Below, one piece after another: positions 1 to 7,154 of a stretch of DNA of 21,181 nt. Position 1 is the first letter of the stretch, and each line of letters begins with the position of its first letter. The notes beneath the pieces were generated by a model, which was given only the letters and a program-made list of their open reading frames with translations, was not told the origin of the DNA and did not search any database. The stretch covers positions 1-21,181 of the forward strand of contig CANASS010000037.1 of the NCBI GenBank assembly GCA_947364395.1. Direction: 5' to 3'. Source of the DNA: an uncultured bacterium. GTDB lineage: Bacteria; Bacillota; Clostridia; Oscillospirales; Oscillospiraceae. Position numbers and translations under genes: made by a program.

Positions 1-215
1 TGACTCCCCCTGTGGGCGCGGTGCTGTTCATCGGCTCCGCCGTGGCCAAGCGGCCCATGGAAAAGGTGGTCAAGGCCACCCTGCCATTCTACCTGTGTAT
101 GATTATCACCCTGCTGCTGGTGTCCTACTGGCAGGATGTGTCCCTCATCATCCCCAAGATGCTGGACGGCTATCAGCCCGTGGTGGCCGGTCTGGCCGGG
201 TTCTTAAGACCGTAA
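1..215 (+). CDS. TRAP transporter large permease subunit (DctM family), C-terminal end only
   Basis: This is the 3' end of a gene that begins before the window. The frame reads from base 3 as T-P-P-V-G and stops at the TAA at 213-215, leaving about 70 residues. The TPPVGAVLF stretch, a short loop, a hydrophobic helix (roughly PFYLCMIITLLLVSYW) and a short hydrophobic tail match the end of DctM subunits. In that family this is the last transmembrane helix of the 12-13 helix subunit that forms the substrate channel and uses a sodium gradient. TRAP systems take up carboxylates, including uronates, with a periplasmic-type binding protein. The cupin downstream is KdgF-like, so a uronate or pectin-derived sugar acid is a reasonable guess for the substrate. 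The family call rests on a short fragment. Confidence 0.8.
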   Translation, partial: TPPVGAVLFIGSAVAKRPMEKVVKATLPFYLCMIITLLLVSYWQDVSLIIPKMLDGYQPVVAGLAGFLRP

Positions 216-225
216 CAAATTTCAA

Positions 226-256
226 CTGGCCGGGGCCGCCCAGGGGCTCCGGCCAG
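226..256. other. Stable hairpin downstream of the TRAP gene, without U-tract
   Basis: CTGGCCGGGGC (226-236) pairs with GCTCCGGCCAG (246-256), including one G-T pair, around a 9-base loop. It starts 10 bases after the TRAP stop codon. No run of T follows, so it is not a textbook intrinsic terminator. It may protect the 3' end of the TRAP message or mark a processing site before the cupin gene. A second, weaker hairpin (GCCGGG 376-381 with CCCGGC 388-393) lies nearer the cupin. I see no convincing promoter between 216 and 442, so the cupin may be cotranscribed with the TRAP genes. Confidence 0.5.
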
Positions 257-442
257 ATTCATCAAGAACCTGTATTCACAGCCGAAACCGCCGGATGGCC
301 GAGGGATTTTTCCGGCAGGCAAGGCAAATTTTCGCAGGAATCATTGGATTTATTTAAGAAAATTTAACGCCCCATGCCGGGAGAACACCCGGCCAGACGG
401 TGAATTGAGGTTGTGAATACAGGTTCTAAGGAGGAATTCCAT

Positions 443-799
443 ATGTTTACCAAACAGGACCAGCGCTGGGTGCCCCACGGGGATACCCAGCCCCAGCAAG
501 CCGGAGAGGGCGTGGTCCGCCGGGTGCTGGCCTACAGCAGCGGCCTGATGTGCGTGGAGAACACCTTTGCCGCCGGGGCAACGGGGGCGCTCCACAGCCA
601 TCCCCACACGCAGATCACCTATGTGGCCAGCGGGCGGTTCTCCTTCACCATCGACGGGGAGACCCGGGAGGTGGGCCCCGGCGACACCATGCTGAAAACA
701 GACGGGGTGGTTCACGGCTGCGTCTGCCTGGAGGCCGGGGTGCTGCTGGACATATTCACCCCCATGCGGGAGGACTTCCTGCCAAAAGAGGACGCCTGA
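443..799 (+). CDS. KdgF-like cupin protein (probable uronate linearisation enzyme)
   Basis: This is a 118-residue single-domain cupin. The start at ATG 443 is set by a strong AAGGAGG site (428-434). An in-frame GTG at 413 has no such site. The metal-binding pattern of KdgF-type cupins is visible: H51 and H53 in HSHPHTQ, Q57, and H91 in VVHGC. The sequence also ends in the family-like DIFTPMREDFL. KdgF proteins convert the 4,5-unsaturated uronate released by pectin or alginate breakdown into its linear keto form. The TRAP permease just upstream supports a role in sugar-acid use, since kdgF genes are often found near uronate uptake genes. A generic cupin of unknown substrate remains possible. 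The stop codon lies inside the terminator hairpin that follows. Confidence 0.8.
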   Translation: MFTKQDQRWVPHGDTQPQQAGEGVVRRVLAYSSGLMCVENTFAAGATGALHSHPHTQITYVASGRFSFTIDGETREVGPGDTMLKTDGVVHGCVCLEAGVLLDIFTPMREDFLPKEDA

Positions 800-815
800 C
801 GGCGTCCTCTTTTTT
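784..815. terminator. Bidirectional intrinsic terminator between convergent genes
   Basis: GAGGACGCC (788-796), loop TGAC, and GGCGTCCTC (801-809) form a perfect 9-bp stem. T6 follows on the plus strand (810-815), and A4 at 784-787 gives a U-tract on the minus strand. The cupin stop codon TGA is the first three bases of the loop. The minus-strand permease gene ends at 843, so this one hairpin can end both transcripts. Confidence 0.9.
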
Positions 816-842
816 GTTCATATGAAGGTCCTGTTCCGCCGC

Positions 843-2432
843 TTACAGCGCCCGCAGCATGGCGGGGCCCTTTTTCACCAGGATCAGGGCGCACACCGCC
901 GTCAGCGCCGCCAGCAGGACCAGGGGCAGGGCGGTTGCCGCCCAGGCCGACAGCCTCCCCCCCAGCCAGTAGAGCAGGGCGCACGCCCCCATCGCCGCCA
1001 TGGGGACGAATATATCCAGGGTGACGGCCAGGGACTGCTTGACCACCACCGTCTCGTTCACCGCGTCCAGCTTGGGGAAGGCGAGGCCCATGAGCATACC
1101 GAAGGCGGCGTGTCCCACGCAGAACAGGAGCATGGCGCCCAGGAGCACCGCCCCGTCCGCCGCGGGCAGCTGGAGGGCGATGATCAGGCACACCCCGGCG
1201 ATCACCGTGCAGGGCACGCTGAGCAGCAGCTCAAACCCCGTCTTGATCCACAGCAGGGACGCCTCATCCACCGGGGCCTCCCGGAGAATCCAGAGGCACC
1301 TGCCCTCCAGGCTGATGGAGGGTGCGGCGATGGCGGAGGTGCACAGGCAGAAACCCATCATCAGCGCCGCTATGGGCATCAGGGGGAAGCCCTCCAGCAG
1401 GTCCAGGTACATCCGCAGGTCCTCCCGCATCACCAGCGCCGCCACCCCCGCCGCCAGCAGCATCATCAGGCCGAGGCCGGAATTCCAGAAATACATGGGG
1501 GTGCCGAAGAAGCGCTTGGCCTCCTTGGCCAGCAGGGCCTTTTTCTGCCCCGAGGCGGCCTGGGCGGACAGCTTGTAGTCGCTCCGGGCGGCTCTGGCCT
1601 GGAAGGCCGTGACCGCCTGGCGGTACACCCGGCCCAGGCCGGCCACCACCAGGGCGAAGGGAACGGCGCAGCAGGCGGCGAAGGCCAGCAGCTTTCCCCA
1701 ATCCCCCAGGATGCCGTCCGCCATCCACAGCATGGGGGCGGCCCAGCTCAGGGACTCCTTCACTCCGGCTGCGTTGGCGGCCAGCCCCTCAATCATGCCG
1801 TTGAGGTTGAAGGCGAACCACAGCACCGCCACCATGTAAATGGCCATGATGATGTTCTGCCCCAGGACCCCCCGGGACACCTTGGCGGACACAAAGGCCA
1901 CCAGCGCCCCCATCAGCACGGACAGGGCCGTGTCCAGCAGGGGCAGGGCCAGCACCGCGATAACCAGCCGCACCCAGAATATCAGGGAGTGCCCCACGCC
2001 GCTCTGGGTCATGAAAGCGCACACCGCCCCGGCGGGGCCCAGCACGAAAAAGGAAAACAGCAGGTTTTCCAAATAGATAGCCGTCACCCGGCTGGCCATC
2101 AGCATGGTGGAGGACACCGGCATGGACAGCAGCAGGTCATTGTCCTTGCCGCCGAACACCACACCCTTGACGGCGAAGGTAGTGAACAGCAGTCCCCCCA
2201 CCAGCGCCCCCATGCCCATGAAGATGAACACCAGCACCTCCATGTGGAGGGGGGAGAGCACCTGCATCAGCATAAAACTGTAAAACCCGGATATATACAG
2301 CCCCAGAAAGGCGATGAGCACCATGGCCCCCACGCCGGTGGCCGCCTTTTTCCGGCTGTTCCCCCGGGCGTTGGTGGAGGAGAGCAGCATGGACTTGACG
2401 CTGACCTTCAGCAGGGCAAAGAACTTTTTCAT
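843..2432 (-). CDS. ABC exporter permease, large (529 aa) multi-helix subunit
   Basis: This is a 529-residue, very hydrophobic protein with about a dozen predicted membrane segments. The N-terminus is cytoplasmic and basic (MKKFFALLKVSVKSM, then RGNSRKK) before the first helix near residue 35. Loop segments such as FGGKDNDLLLSMPVS resemble the coupling-loop region of clostridial ABC-2-type export permeases, where a similar DND/DLLLS motif is common. The ATG at 2432 overlaps the stop codon of the ATPase gene by four bases (ATGA), so translation is probably coupled and the two form one transporter. An upstream in-frame extension to 2606 overlaps the ATPase coding sequence and was rejected. The substrate is not known. 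Given the operon, an antimicrobial, lipid or envelope component is plausible, but this is inference. Confidence 0.88.
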   Translation of the reverse strand: MKKFFALLKVSVKSMLLSSTNARGNSRKKAATGVGAMVLIAFLGLYISGFYSFMLMQVLSPLHMEVLVFIFMGMGALVGGLLFTTFAVKGVVFGGKDNDLLLSMPVSSTMLMASRVTAIYLENLLFSFFVLGPAGAVCAFMTQSGVGHSLIFWVRLVIAVLALPLLDTALSVLMGALVAFVSAKVSRGVLGQNIIMAIYMVAVLWFAFNLNGMIEGLAANAAGVKESLSWAAPMLWMADGILGDWGKLLAFAACCAVPFALVVAGLGRVYRQAVTAFQARAARSDYKLSAQAASGQKKALLAKEAKRFFGTPMYFWNSGLGLMMLLAAGVAALVMREDLRMYLDLLEGFPLMPIAALMMGFCLCTSAIAAPSISLEGRCLWILREAPVDEASLLWIKTGFELLLSVPCTVIAGVCLIIALQLPAADGAVLLGAMLLFCVGHAAFGMLMGLAFPKLDAVNETVVVKQSLAVTLDIFVPMAAMGACALLYWLGGRLSAWAATALPLVLLAALTAVCALILVKKGPAMLRAL

Positions 2433-3142
2433 TTGTCTCCCTCCAGCTCCAGGAACACGTTCTCCAGGGAGGAGTCCCCCACCAGGTCCCCGGTGGGCCC
2501 GGCCTTGACCAGCCGCCCGTCCTTGATGATGGCGATCTGGTGGCACAGCTTTTCCGCCACCTCCAGCACGTGGGTGGAGAAGAACACCGCCGAGCCGCCC
2601 CGGCACAGGTCGGCCAGATATCCCTTCATGATGTGGGAGGCGGAGGGGTCCAGCCCCACAAAGGGCTCATCCAGGATGAGCAGCCTGGGACGGCGGATGA
2701 AAGCGGAGATCAACGCCAGCTTCTGCCGCATGCCGTGGGAGTAGCTGCCGATGGGAGAACCCAGGTTTCCGGTGAGCTCAAAGGCGTCCCCGTACTTGGC
2801 GATGTCCTTCGTCCGCTGCTCCGCCGGGATATCGTACAGGTCGGCAATGAAGTTCAGATAGTCGATGCCCTTCATAAACTCGTACAGGTCCGGGTTGTCG
2901 GGCAGGAAGGCGGTGACCCGCTTGGCCCCCACCGGGTCCTTTTTGATGTCATGGCCGTCGATGGCGATGGTCCCCTCGGTGAAGTCCATCACCCCCGCCA
3001 CCGCCCGCAGGGTGGTGGTTTTGCCCGCCCCGTTGTGGCCGATGAAGCCGTAGATTTCCCCAGGCCGCACGTGGAGGGTCAAATCGTCCACAGCCTTTTT
3101 GCCGCCGGGATAGGTCTTGGAATAGTGTTCGATACGAAGCAT
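2429..3142 (-). CDS. ABC exporter ATP-binding protein
   Basis: This 237-residue nucleotide-binding subunit has all core motifs: Walker A GHNGAGKTT (about residues 34-42), a signature in the variant form YSHGMRQKL, Walker B LLILDEPFVGLD and an H-loop in FFSTHVLE. The SHGM form of the signature is usual in ABC-2 type exporters. The ATG at 3142 follows an AAAGGAGAG site. The gene ends in a 4-bp overlap with the permease gene, which fixes its partner. It powers export by the adjacent membrane subunit. It lies 27 bases after the small upstream gene, within the MerR-led operon. Confidence 0.94.
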   Translation of the reverse strand: MLRIEHYSKTYPGGKKAVDDLTLHVRPGEIYGFIGHNGAGKTTTLRAVAGVMDFTEGTIAIDGHDIKKDPVGAKRVTAFLPDNPDLYEFMKGIDYLNFIADLYDIPAEQRTKDIAKYGDAFELTGNLGSPIGSYSHGMRQKLALISAFIRRPRLLILDEPFVGLDPSASHIMKGYLADLCRGGSAVFFSTHVLEVAEKLCHQIAIIKDGRLVKAGPTGDLVGDSSLENVFLELEGDK

Positions 3143-3169
3143 GGTGTTCTCTCCTTTACAGCACTAGTG

Positions 3170-3475
3170 TCAGACGATCACGGCGTATTTCGCCGGGTCG
3201 CCGCCGTCTACATAGACCTGGATGGTCTCGCCCACATCCGGACAGCGGGTGAACGCGTCGAAAAACCGCCCTCCGGTGTACTGCGTCCCATTTACGATGT
3301 AGGTGAACCGGATGAAATGGGGGAACGCGGCCCCGTCCAGCGGGTGTGTCCGAAACACGCTCTTGTTCACCTTGATCATCCAGCAGGTCTCCGCCGACAT
3401 CACGATCCCAGCCACCCGGTTGCCTTGGTCGATGATTTTCTGACTGCCGATACCCAATTCCCGCAAAAGTGACAT
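3170..3475 (-). CDS. Small DUF3592-like protein, function unknown
   Basis: This 101-residue protein has no obvious membrane helix or signal peptide. Its central part (FPHFIRFTYIVNGTQYTGGRF) and end (CPDVGETIQVYVDGGDPAKYAV) look like the beta-rich core of DUF3592-type proteins. In these, a Y-x-V-x-G-x-x-Y strand is followed by a G-x-x-V-x-V-Y-x-D-P turn. The ATG at 3475 sits behind AAAGGAGAGGGG. The DUF3592 match is by eye and uncertain. The protein is unusual in lacking the flanking helices common in that family. It sits between a small DUF1648 membrane protein and the ABC ATPase in one tightly spaced operon. Its function is not known. Confidence 0.75.
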   Translation of the reverse strand: MSLLRELGIGSQKIIDQGNRVAGIVMSAETCWMIKVNKSVFRTHPLDGAAFPHFIRFTYIVNGTQYTGGRFFDAFTRCPDVGETIQVYVDGGDPAKYAVIV

Positions 3476-3508
3476 TGTTCCCCTCTCCTTTCAAATGGTT
3501 ACACCAGG

Positions 3509-3793
3509 TCAAAGGTTCATTGCAAAGATGAATCCGGTGATGATCGCCGCCACGGCCAGCACGAGAAAGCCTGCCAGATGCTTCTCCCTCTCGGCGCTGG
3601 AGGCCGTGCCCGCTCCGACGGCTCCCACCGCCACCGGGATCAGCAGGCCGAACAGCTTGGGCATGACATTGCCGGGCTGTCCGTCCACGCCAATCTGCAT
3701 CACCAGCTGGTCCGGCAGGAGGAACCACCCCGCCACCGCCGCCGTCAAAAGCGGGAGCACCAGCAGGAAGGGCCAAAAGCGTTTTTTGTCCAT
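3509..3793 (-). CDS. Small DUF1648-type membrane protein
   Basis: This is a 94-residue protein with three likely membrane helices: FLLVLPLLTAAVAGWFLL near the N-terminus, LFGLLIPVAVGAVGAG in the middle and LAGFLVLAVAAIITGFIF at the C-terminus. The segment LPDQLVMQIGVDGQPGNVMPK between helices one and two resembles DUF1648, in which a short loop of the type P-x-x-(hydrophobic)-x-x-(H/Q)-(F/I)-x-x-x-G-x-P precedes the second helix. DUF1648 occurs in SdpI-like immunity proteins and in many small membrane proteins. The ATG at 3793 has a moderate AGAGGT site. A longer frame to 4087 overlaps the YbjQ gene and was discarded. Its place in an ABC exporter operon hints at an accessory or immunity role, which is inference. 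Confidence 0.75.
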   Translation of the reverse strand: MDKKRFWPFLLVLPLLTAAVAGWFLLPDQLVMQIGVDGQPGNVMPKLFGLLIPVAVGAVGAGTASSAEREKHLAGFLVLAVAAIITGFIFAMNL

Positions 3794-3849
3794 AGAGATC
3801 AACCTCTTTTCATTGTCACGCTTCACCTGTTCGCGCCGCGCACGGCGGT

Positions 3850-4164
3850 TCAGCGCTTCTCGCGCACGGCGGTGCCGTACACGGTGATCTCCGCCGCCCC
3901 CTGCATGATGGACGCGGAGGCGTAGCGGACGTTCACCACCGCGTCCGCCCCCAGCTTTTCCGCCTCGTCCACCATCCGCTTGGTGGCCAGCTGCCGGGCC
4001 TCGTTGAGCATGGCGGTATAGCTTTCGATCTCGCCGCCCACAAAGGTTTTCATCCCGGCCATAAAGTCCTTGCCGAAGCTCTTGCACTGGACCACCGAGC
4101 CCTTCACCAGGGACAAGGCCTCGATCTCCCGTCCGGGGATATGGTCAATATTGAGCAGCAGCAT
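3850..4164 (-). CDS. YbjQ/UPF0145 family protein
   Basis: This is a 104-residue protein of the YbjQ family (PF01906, named a heavy-metal-binding domain). The typical core is visible: V-K-G-S-V-V-Q-C near residue 20, a K-x-F-V-G-G-E-I-x-x-Y stretch, the E-A-x-x-L-x-x-x-R-M-V-x-E-A-E helix and the closing G-A-D-A-V-V-N-V-R-Y with a beta-rich end at ITVYGTAV. Family members form small homo-oligomeric barrels. Their exact role, including true metal binding, is not settled. The start at 4164 overlaps the 3' end of the MerR gene by 20 bases, so the two are probably coupled in translation. Homologues are often found beside small membrane proteins in Firmicutes, as here. Confidence 0.88.
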   Translation of the reverse strand: MLLLNIDHIPGREIEALSLVKGSVVQCKSFGKDFMAGMKTFVGGEIESYTAMLNEARQLATKRMVDEAEKLGADAVVNVRYASASIMQGAAEITVYGTAVREKR

Positions 4165-4795
4165 CCTCTTCCCCTCCTCTGATCTGCTTGATGCGCTGGT
4201 ACAGCGCCGCCAGCACTCCGATGATGACGATCACCGGGATGGCGGCCAGGCCGATGACGACCCCGATGGGGGGCGCGTCCGCCGCGTCCACCGTGAAGCC
4301 CCACACGATGAGGGCGATAAACGCCGCCATCATGGCCAGCACCACCACCGCCGCCCCCACGGGGCTGACATACCGGGTGAACTTGTCCTGTTTTCCCACG
4401 TTCATAAATTTTGTCCCCTCCTGTTCCTGCCGCTCCATGCCGGCCAGCACCCCGTCGGCGTCCAGGCTGTCCAGCTGGCTGCGGCTCTCCTTGATCTGGG
4501 CGCACACGCCCTGGGCCGCCGCCAGATTGGCCTGCCTGCGCTCCAGCTGGATCATGTGCCGCCCCATGGCGTCCTCCAGGGTCAGCGATCCGGACTTTAA
4601 AAGGCGGATCTCCTCAATGGGCACGTCCAGCATCCGCAGCAGCTTGATTTTTTTCAGCCACGCCACGTCGGCGTCGCTGTAGTCCCGGTAGCCGTTGTCG
4701 TTGTTGCGCCCGGGGGTGAGCAGCCCTTCCTTTTCATAGAAGCGGATATTTCCCTTGGTGATGCCCACCAGCTGCTCCACCTGATTGATCTTCAT
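4145..4795 (-). CDS. MerR-family regulator with C-terminal membrane anchor
   Basis: This 216-residue protein has an N-terminal MerR winged-helix domain (residues 1 to about 70, with GNIRFYEKEGLL and NGYRDYSDADV). A coiled-coil-like dimerisation helix follows (about 75-115), then a linker. Two hydrophobic segments near residues 144-168 and 176-199 end in a charged tail (IKQIRGGEEDAAAQY). Classical MerR proteins end in a small metal or ligand-binding domain, and this one has a helical hairpin in the membrane instead. It therefore probably senses something in or near the membrane. The ATG at 4795 follows a GGGGGAAAG site. The gene leads the operon of YbjQ, two small proteins and the ABC exporter, and is likely to control it through the 19-bp-spaced promoter just upstream. 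The ligand is unknown. Confidence 0.92.
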   Translation of the reverse strand: MKINQVEQLVGITKGNIRFYEKEGLLTPGRNNDNGYRDYSDADVAWLKKIKLLRMLDVPIEEIRLLKSGSLTLEDAMGRHMIQLERRQANLAAAQGVCAQIKESRSQLDSLDADGVLAGMERQEQEGTKFMNVGKQDKFTRYVSPVGAAVVVLAMMAAFIALIVWGFTVDAADAPPIGVVIGLAAIPVIVIIGVLAALYQRIKQIRGGEEDAAAQY

Positions 4796-4818
4796 CGTCT
4801 TTCCCCCTCTCTGGGCAG

Positions 4819-4849
4819 ATCATACACCTTCCACAAGGTGGAAAGTCAA
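4819..4849 (-). promoter_or_regulatory. MerR-type autoregulated promoter and operator
   Basis: On the minus strand, TTGACT (-35, 4844-4849) and TATGAT (-10, 4819-4824) are separated by exactly 19 bases. That is the overlong spacing that MerR regulators correct by twisting DNA. The spacer is an inverted repeat, CTTTCCAC (4838-4845 region) facing GTGGAAGG (4827-4834) around CTT, with one mismatch. The start codon of the MerR gene lies 23 bases downstream of the -10 box. The spacing and dyad are seen directly. Binding by the adjacent protein is inferred from how MerR systems work. Confidence 0.9.
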
Positions 4850-4870
4850 GACCTTTTATGAATTCTTAAG

Positions 4871-4902
4871 AAAAAAGAGAGCGACCCAGCCGCTCTCTTT
4901 TT
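4871..4902. terminator. Intrinsic terminator of the O-acetylhomoserine sulfhydrylase gene
   Basis: AGAGAGCG (4876-4883) and CGCTCTCT (4891-4898) pair around a 7-base loop. A-tract 4871-4876 supplies a U-run for minus-strand transcripts, ending the gene whose stop codon is at 4915. A T-run on the other side makes it symmetric. It separates this gene from the MerR promoter downstream. Confidence 0.88.
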
Positions 4903-4914
4903 CTCTTGAAAAGC

Positions 4915-6189
4915 TTACACCTGCTCTAAGGCCTGCTCCAGATCGGCAATCAGATCGTTTACGTCCTCAATGCCCACGGAGAACCGCACCAGGTCGGGGG
5001 ACACCCCGGCGGCGGCCAGCTCCTGGTCGTTCATCTGCCGGTGGGTGGCGGAGGCGGGGTGGAGGACGCAGGTTTTGGCGTCGGCCACATGGGTGGCGAT
5101 GGAGGCCAGCTTGAGGCCCGCCATGAACCGCTCGGCGGCGGCCCGGCCTCCCTTCACCCCGAAGGACACCACCCCGCAGCAGCCGCTGGGCAGGTACTTT
5201 TGGGCCAGCTCATAATATTTGTCCCCGGGCAGTCCGGCGTACCGCACCCAGGCCACCTTTTCATGCTTCTGGAGGAACTCCGCCACCCCCTGGGCGTTGG
5301 CGCAGTGCCTGGCCATCCGCAGGGGGAGGGTCTCCATGCCCATGCCCACCAGCCAGGCGTTCATGGGGGCGGGGGAGGAGCCGAAGTCCCGCATGAGCTG
5401 GACCACCGCCTTGGTGATATAGGCCCCGCCCAGGCCAAACCGCTCGGTGTAGGTCACCCCGTGGTAGCTGTCGTCGGGGGTGGTGAGGCCGGGGTACTTG
5501 TCCTTGTGGGCGTTCCAGTCAAAATTGCCGGAGTCCACAATGGCCCCGCCCACGGCGGCGGCGTGGCCGTCCAGGTATTTGGTGGTGGAGTGGGTGACGA
5601 TGTCCGCCCCCCACTGGAAGGGACGACACAGGGCCGGAGTGGCGAAGGTGTTGTCCACGATGAGGGGCGCCCCGTGGGCGTGGGCGGCTTTGGCAAACTT
5701 CTCAATATCCAGCACCGTCAGGGCCGGGTTGGCGATGGTCTCGCCGAAGAGGGCCTTGGTGTTCGGCTGAAATGCGGCGTTCAGCTCCTCCTCGGAGCAG
5801 TCCGGGTCCACGAAGGTGAACTCGATGCCCATCCGCTTCATGGTGACGGCGAACAGGTTGTAGGTGCCGCCGTAGATGGCGGAGGAGGCCACGATGTGGT
5901 CTCCGGCGGAGGCGATGTTGAACACGGCGAAGAAATTGGCCGCCTGCCCCGAGGACAGCAGCATGGCCGCCGTCCCCCCTTCCAGGGCGCACAGCCGGGC
6001 GGCCACCGCGTCGCTGGTGGGGTTTTGCAGCCGGGTGTAGAAGTAGCCCGACGCCTCCAGGTCGAACAGCCTGCCCATGTCCTCGCTGGTCTCATAGCGG
6101 AAGGTGGTGGACTGGATGATGGGGATGTTCCGGGGCTCCCCGTTGCCGGGGCGGTAGCCCGCGTGGAGACAGTTGGTGTCAAAATTCAT
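4915..6189 (-). CDS. metY: O-acetylhomoserine sulfhydrylase (aminocarboxypropyltransferase)
   Basis: This 424-residue protein is a full-length member of the Cys/Met metabolism PLP-enzyme family. It makes homocysteine from O-acetylhomoserine and sulfide in methionine synthesis. Landmarks are TNCLHAGYRPGNGEPRN at the N-terminus, QSTTFRY, YTRLQNPTSDA, SSGQAANF for phosphate binding, VDNTFATP, and the PLP lysine K204 in THSTTKYLDGH. The C-terminal HPASATHRQM and RFSVGIEDVNDLI are typical. The length and the DNTFATPALCRP segment fit the sulfhydrylase branch better than cystathionine synthases or lyases. The ATG at 6189 follows AAAGGAGAG. A frame extending upstream to 6459 overlaps the next gene and was rejected. 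Only about 89 bases separate it from the gene upstream, and I see no SAM riboswitch there, so its control is unclear. Confidence 0.94.
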   Translation of the reverse strand: MNFDTNCLHAGYRPGNGEPRNIPIIQSTTFRYETSEDMGRLFDLEASGYFYTRLQNPTSDAVAARLCALEGGTAAMLLSSGQAANFFAVFNIASAGDHIVASSAIYGGTYNLFAVTMKRMGIEFTFVDPDCSEEELNAAFQPNTKALFGETIANPALTVLDIEKFAKAAHAHGAPLIVDNTFATPALCRPFQWGADIVTHSTTKYLDGHAAAVGGAIVDSGNFDWNAHKDKYPGLTTPDDSYHGVTYTERFGLGGAYITKAVVQLMRDFGSSPAPMNAWLVGMGMETLPLRMARHCANAQGVAEFLQKHEKVAWVRYAGLPGDKYYELAQKYLPSGCCGVVSFGVKGGRAAAERFMAGLKLASIATHVADAKTCVLHPASATHRQMNDQELAAAGVSPDLVRFSVGIEDVNDLIADLEQALEQV

Positions 6190-6278
6190 GGTGTGTCTCT
6201 CCTTTGTTTTGTCATTTCTGCTTGAGGCTGTGGGATATGCTCTTACGGAGGAGCAAAGGGACCGGCCTCCCCCTCCGC

Positions 6279-7154
6279 TTACGGCGGGAGCGGGGAGGGG
6301 ACAAGACCGTCCACCGCCCCCACAGGCTCTCCTTCTATTAAAATCTGCACCTGCTCCACCCCGTCCAGGCTGCGCAGGGTCTCCGCAATGGAGGACACCG
6401 CCAGGGCCCGCCGCCCCTCCGGCAGGTCCAGCAGAGCGGCGGACAGGTCGGCGGTGCACAGCCCCTGGTCCACCCAGGCCGAGCGCACCGCCAGCCCCTC
6501 CGGCAACAGGGGGACCAGCCCCTCGTCCTCCGGCCCGGCCGCCAGGGCGTCCAGCACCTCCTTTACGGGAACCCTGTCCTCGCTGAGCCGGAACCGGCGC
6601 AGCTCAAAGCCCAGCTGGTCCCCGCCCTCCCGGCGGAAGTATAGGGCGGCGGTCACCTCCGCCGGGGACTCCTCCGCCACAGCGAGCAGCATGTCCTCCG
6701 GGTAAAGCACCCGGCGGTCCCGGTAGGACTGCCCGCCCCCGTTGACGGTGACCCGGACCCCCTCCACCCCCGGCAGCTGGGCCAGGGTGAGGGTGATGCA
6801 GCAGTCCGCCAGGGTCAGGTCCACCCCCACCAGCCCGGCGTAGGCGGCGGACAGCTCCACGCTGGCCACGCCCTCCTCCAGGGACCAGCTGAGCACCCTG
6901 GTGCCCGCCGGGATCAGGGAGGTCAGCTCCAGCTCCTCCTCCGGGGGCCCCGCCAGCAGGGCGGACATCAGGGCGGGGATGGTGTGCTCCGTTCCCTGGT
7001 AGGGGCAGGCGTCCAGGGCGGCGGACACCATGTTCAGCTCCGGGTCCACCGGGAACCACAGCACCAGTCCCCGGTCCTTCTCCCGGGCGGGGGCGCAGCC
7101 GAAGGCCAGGGCCAGCGCCAGGGCCAGCGCCAGCCGTCCAAGGGTCCTCCTCAT
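6279..7154 (-). CDS. GerMN-domain lipoprotein
   Basis: This is a 291-residue predicted lipoprotein. A short basic N-terminus (MRRTLGR) and a hydrophobic stretch lead to Cys20 in a lipobox-like LAFGC. Two GerMN domains follow, at about residues 60-160 (LMSALLAGPPEEE... then WSLEEGVASVELSAAYA) and 190-285 (VLDALAAGPEDEG... then WVDQGLCTADLSAALLD). Their repeated pattern is a GP-x-x-E loop, an exposed strand with V-x-L-S/D-L-S, and LPGVEGVRV / LDGVEQVQI. GerM-type domains occur in envelope lipoproteins linked to sporulation or germination. The ATG at 7154 overlaps the kinase stop by four bases (ATGA). This resembles the WalK-like and YycH-type arrangements in which a membrane-bound accessory is made with a sensor kinase, so a role in modulating the kinase is possible. 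Confidence 0.88.
   Translation of the reverse strand: MRRTLGRLALALALALAFGCAPAREKDRGLVLWFPVDPELNMVSAALDACPYQGTEHTIPALMSALLAGPPEEELELTSLIPAGTRVLSWSLEEGVASVELSAAYAGLVGVDLTLADCCITLTLAQLPGVEGVRVTVNGGGQSYRDRRVLYPEDMLLAVAEESPAEVTAALYFRREGGDQLGFELRRFRLSEDRVPVKEVLDALAAGPEDEGLVPLLPEGLAVRSAWVDQGLCTADLSAALLDLPEGRRALAVSSIAETLRSLDGVEQVQILIEGEPVGAVDGLVPSPLPP

Noticed and set aside
428..447. Vector-like GAATTC and CATATG sites at the cupin ribosome site
   Set aside because: The EcoRI and NdeI sites look like an expression vector junction, but the sequence on both sides is natural, matching base composition and gene order. Chance is the simpler reading.
822..2744. A 640-codon open frame on the plus strand, opposite the ABC exporter genes
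   Set aside because: Its product is rich in Gln, His, Gly and Arg with no domain. It is the antisense shadow of GC-rich permease and ATPase genes whose motifs are clear on the minus strand.
5041..6225. Long plus-strand frame opposite the metY gene
   Set aside because: Gly/Val/His-rich and without motifs. The minus strand codes a complete PLP enzyme here.
6190..6278. SAM riboswitch or T-box ahead of the O-acetylhomoserine sulfhydrylase gene
   Set aside because: The gap is 89 bases, too short, and no terminator hairpin or SAM-I-type core was seen.
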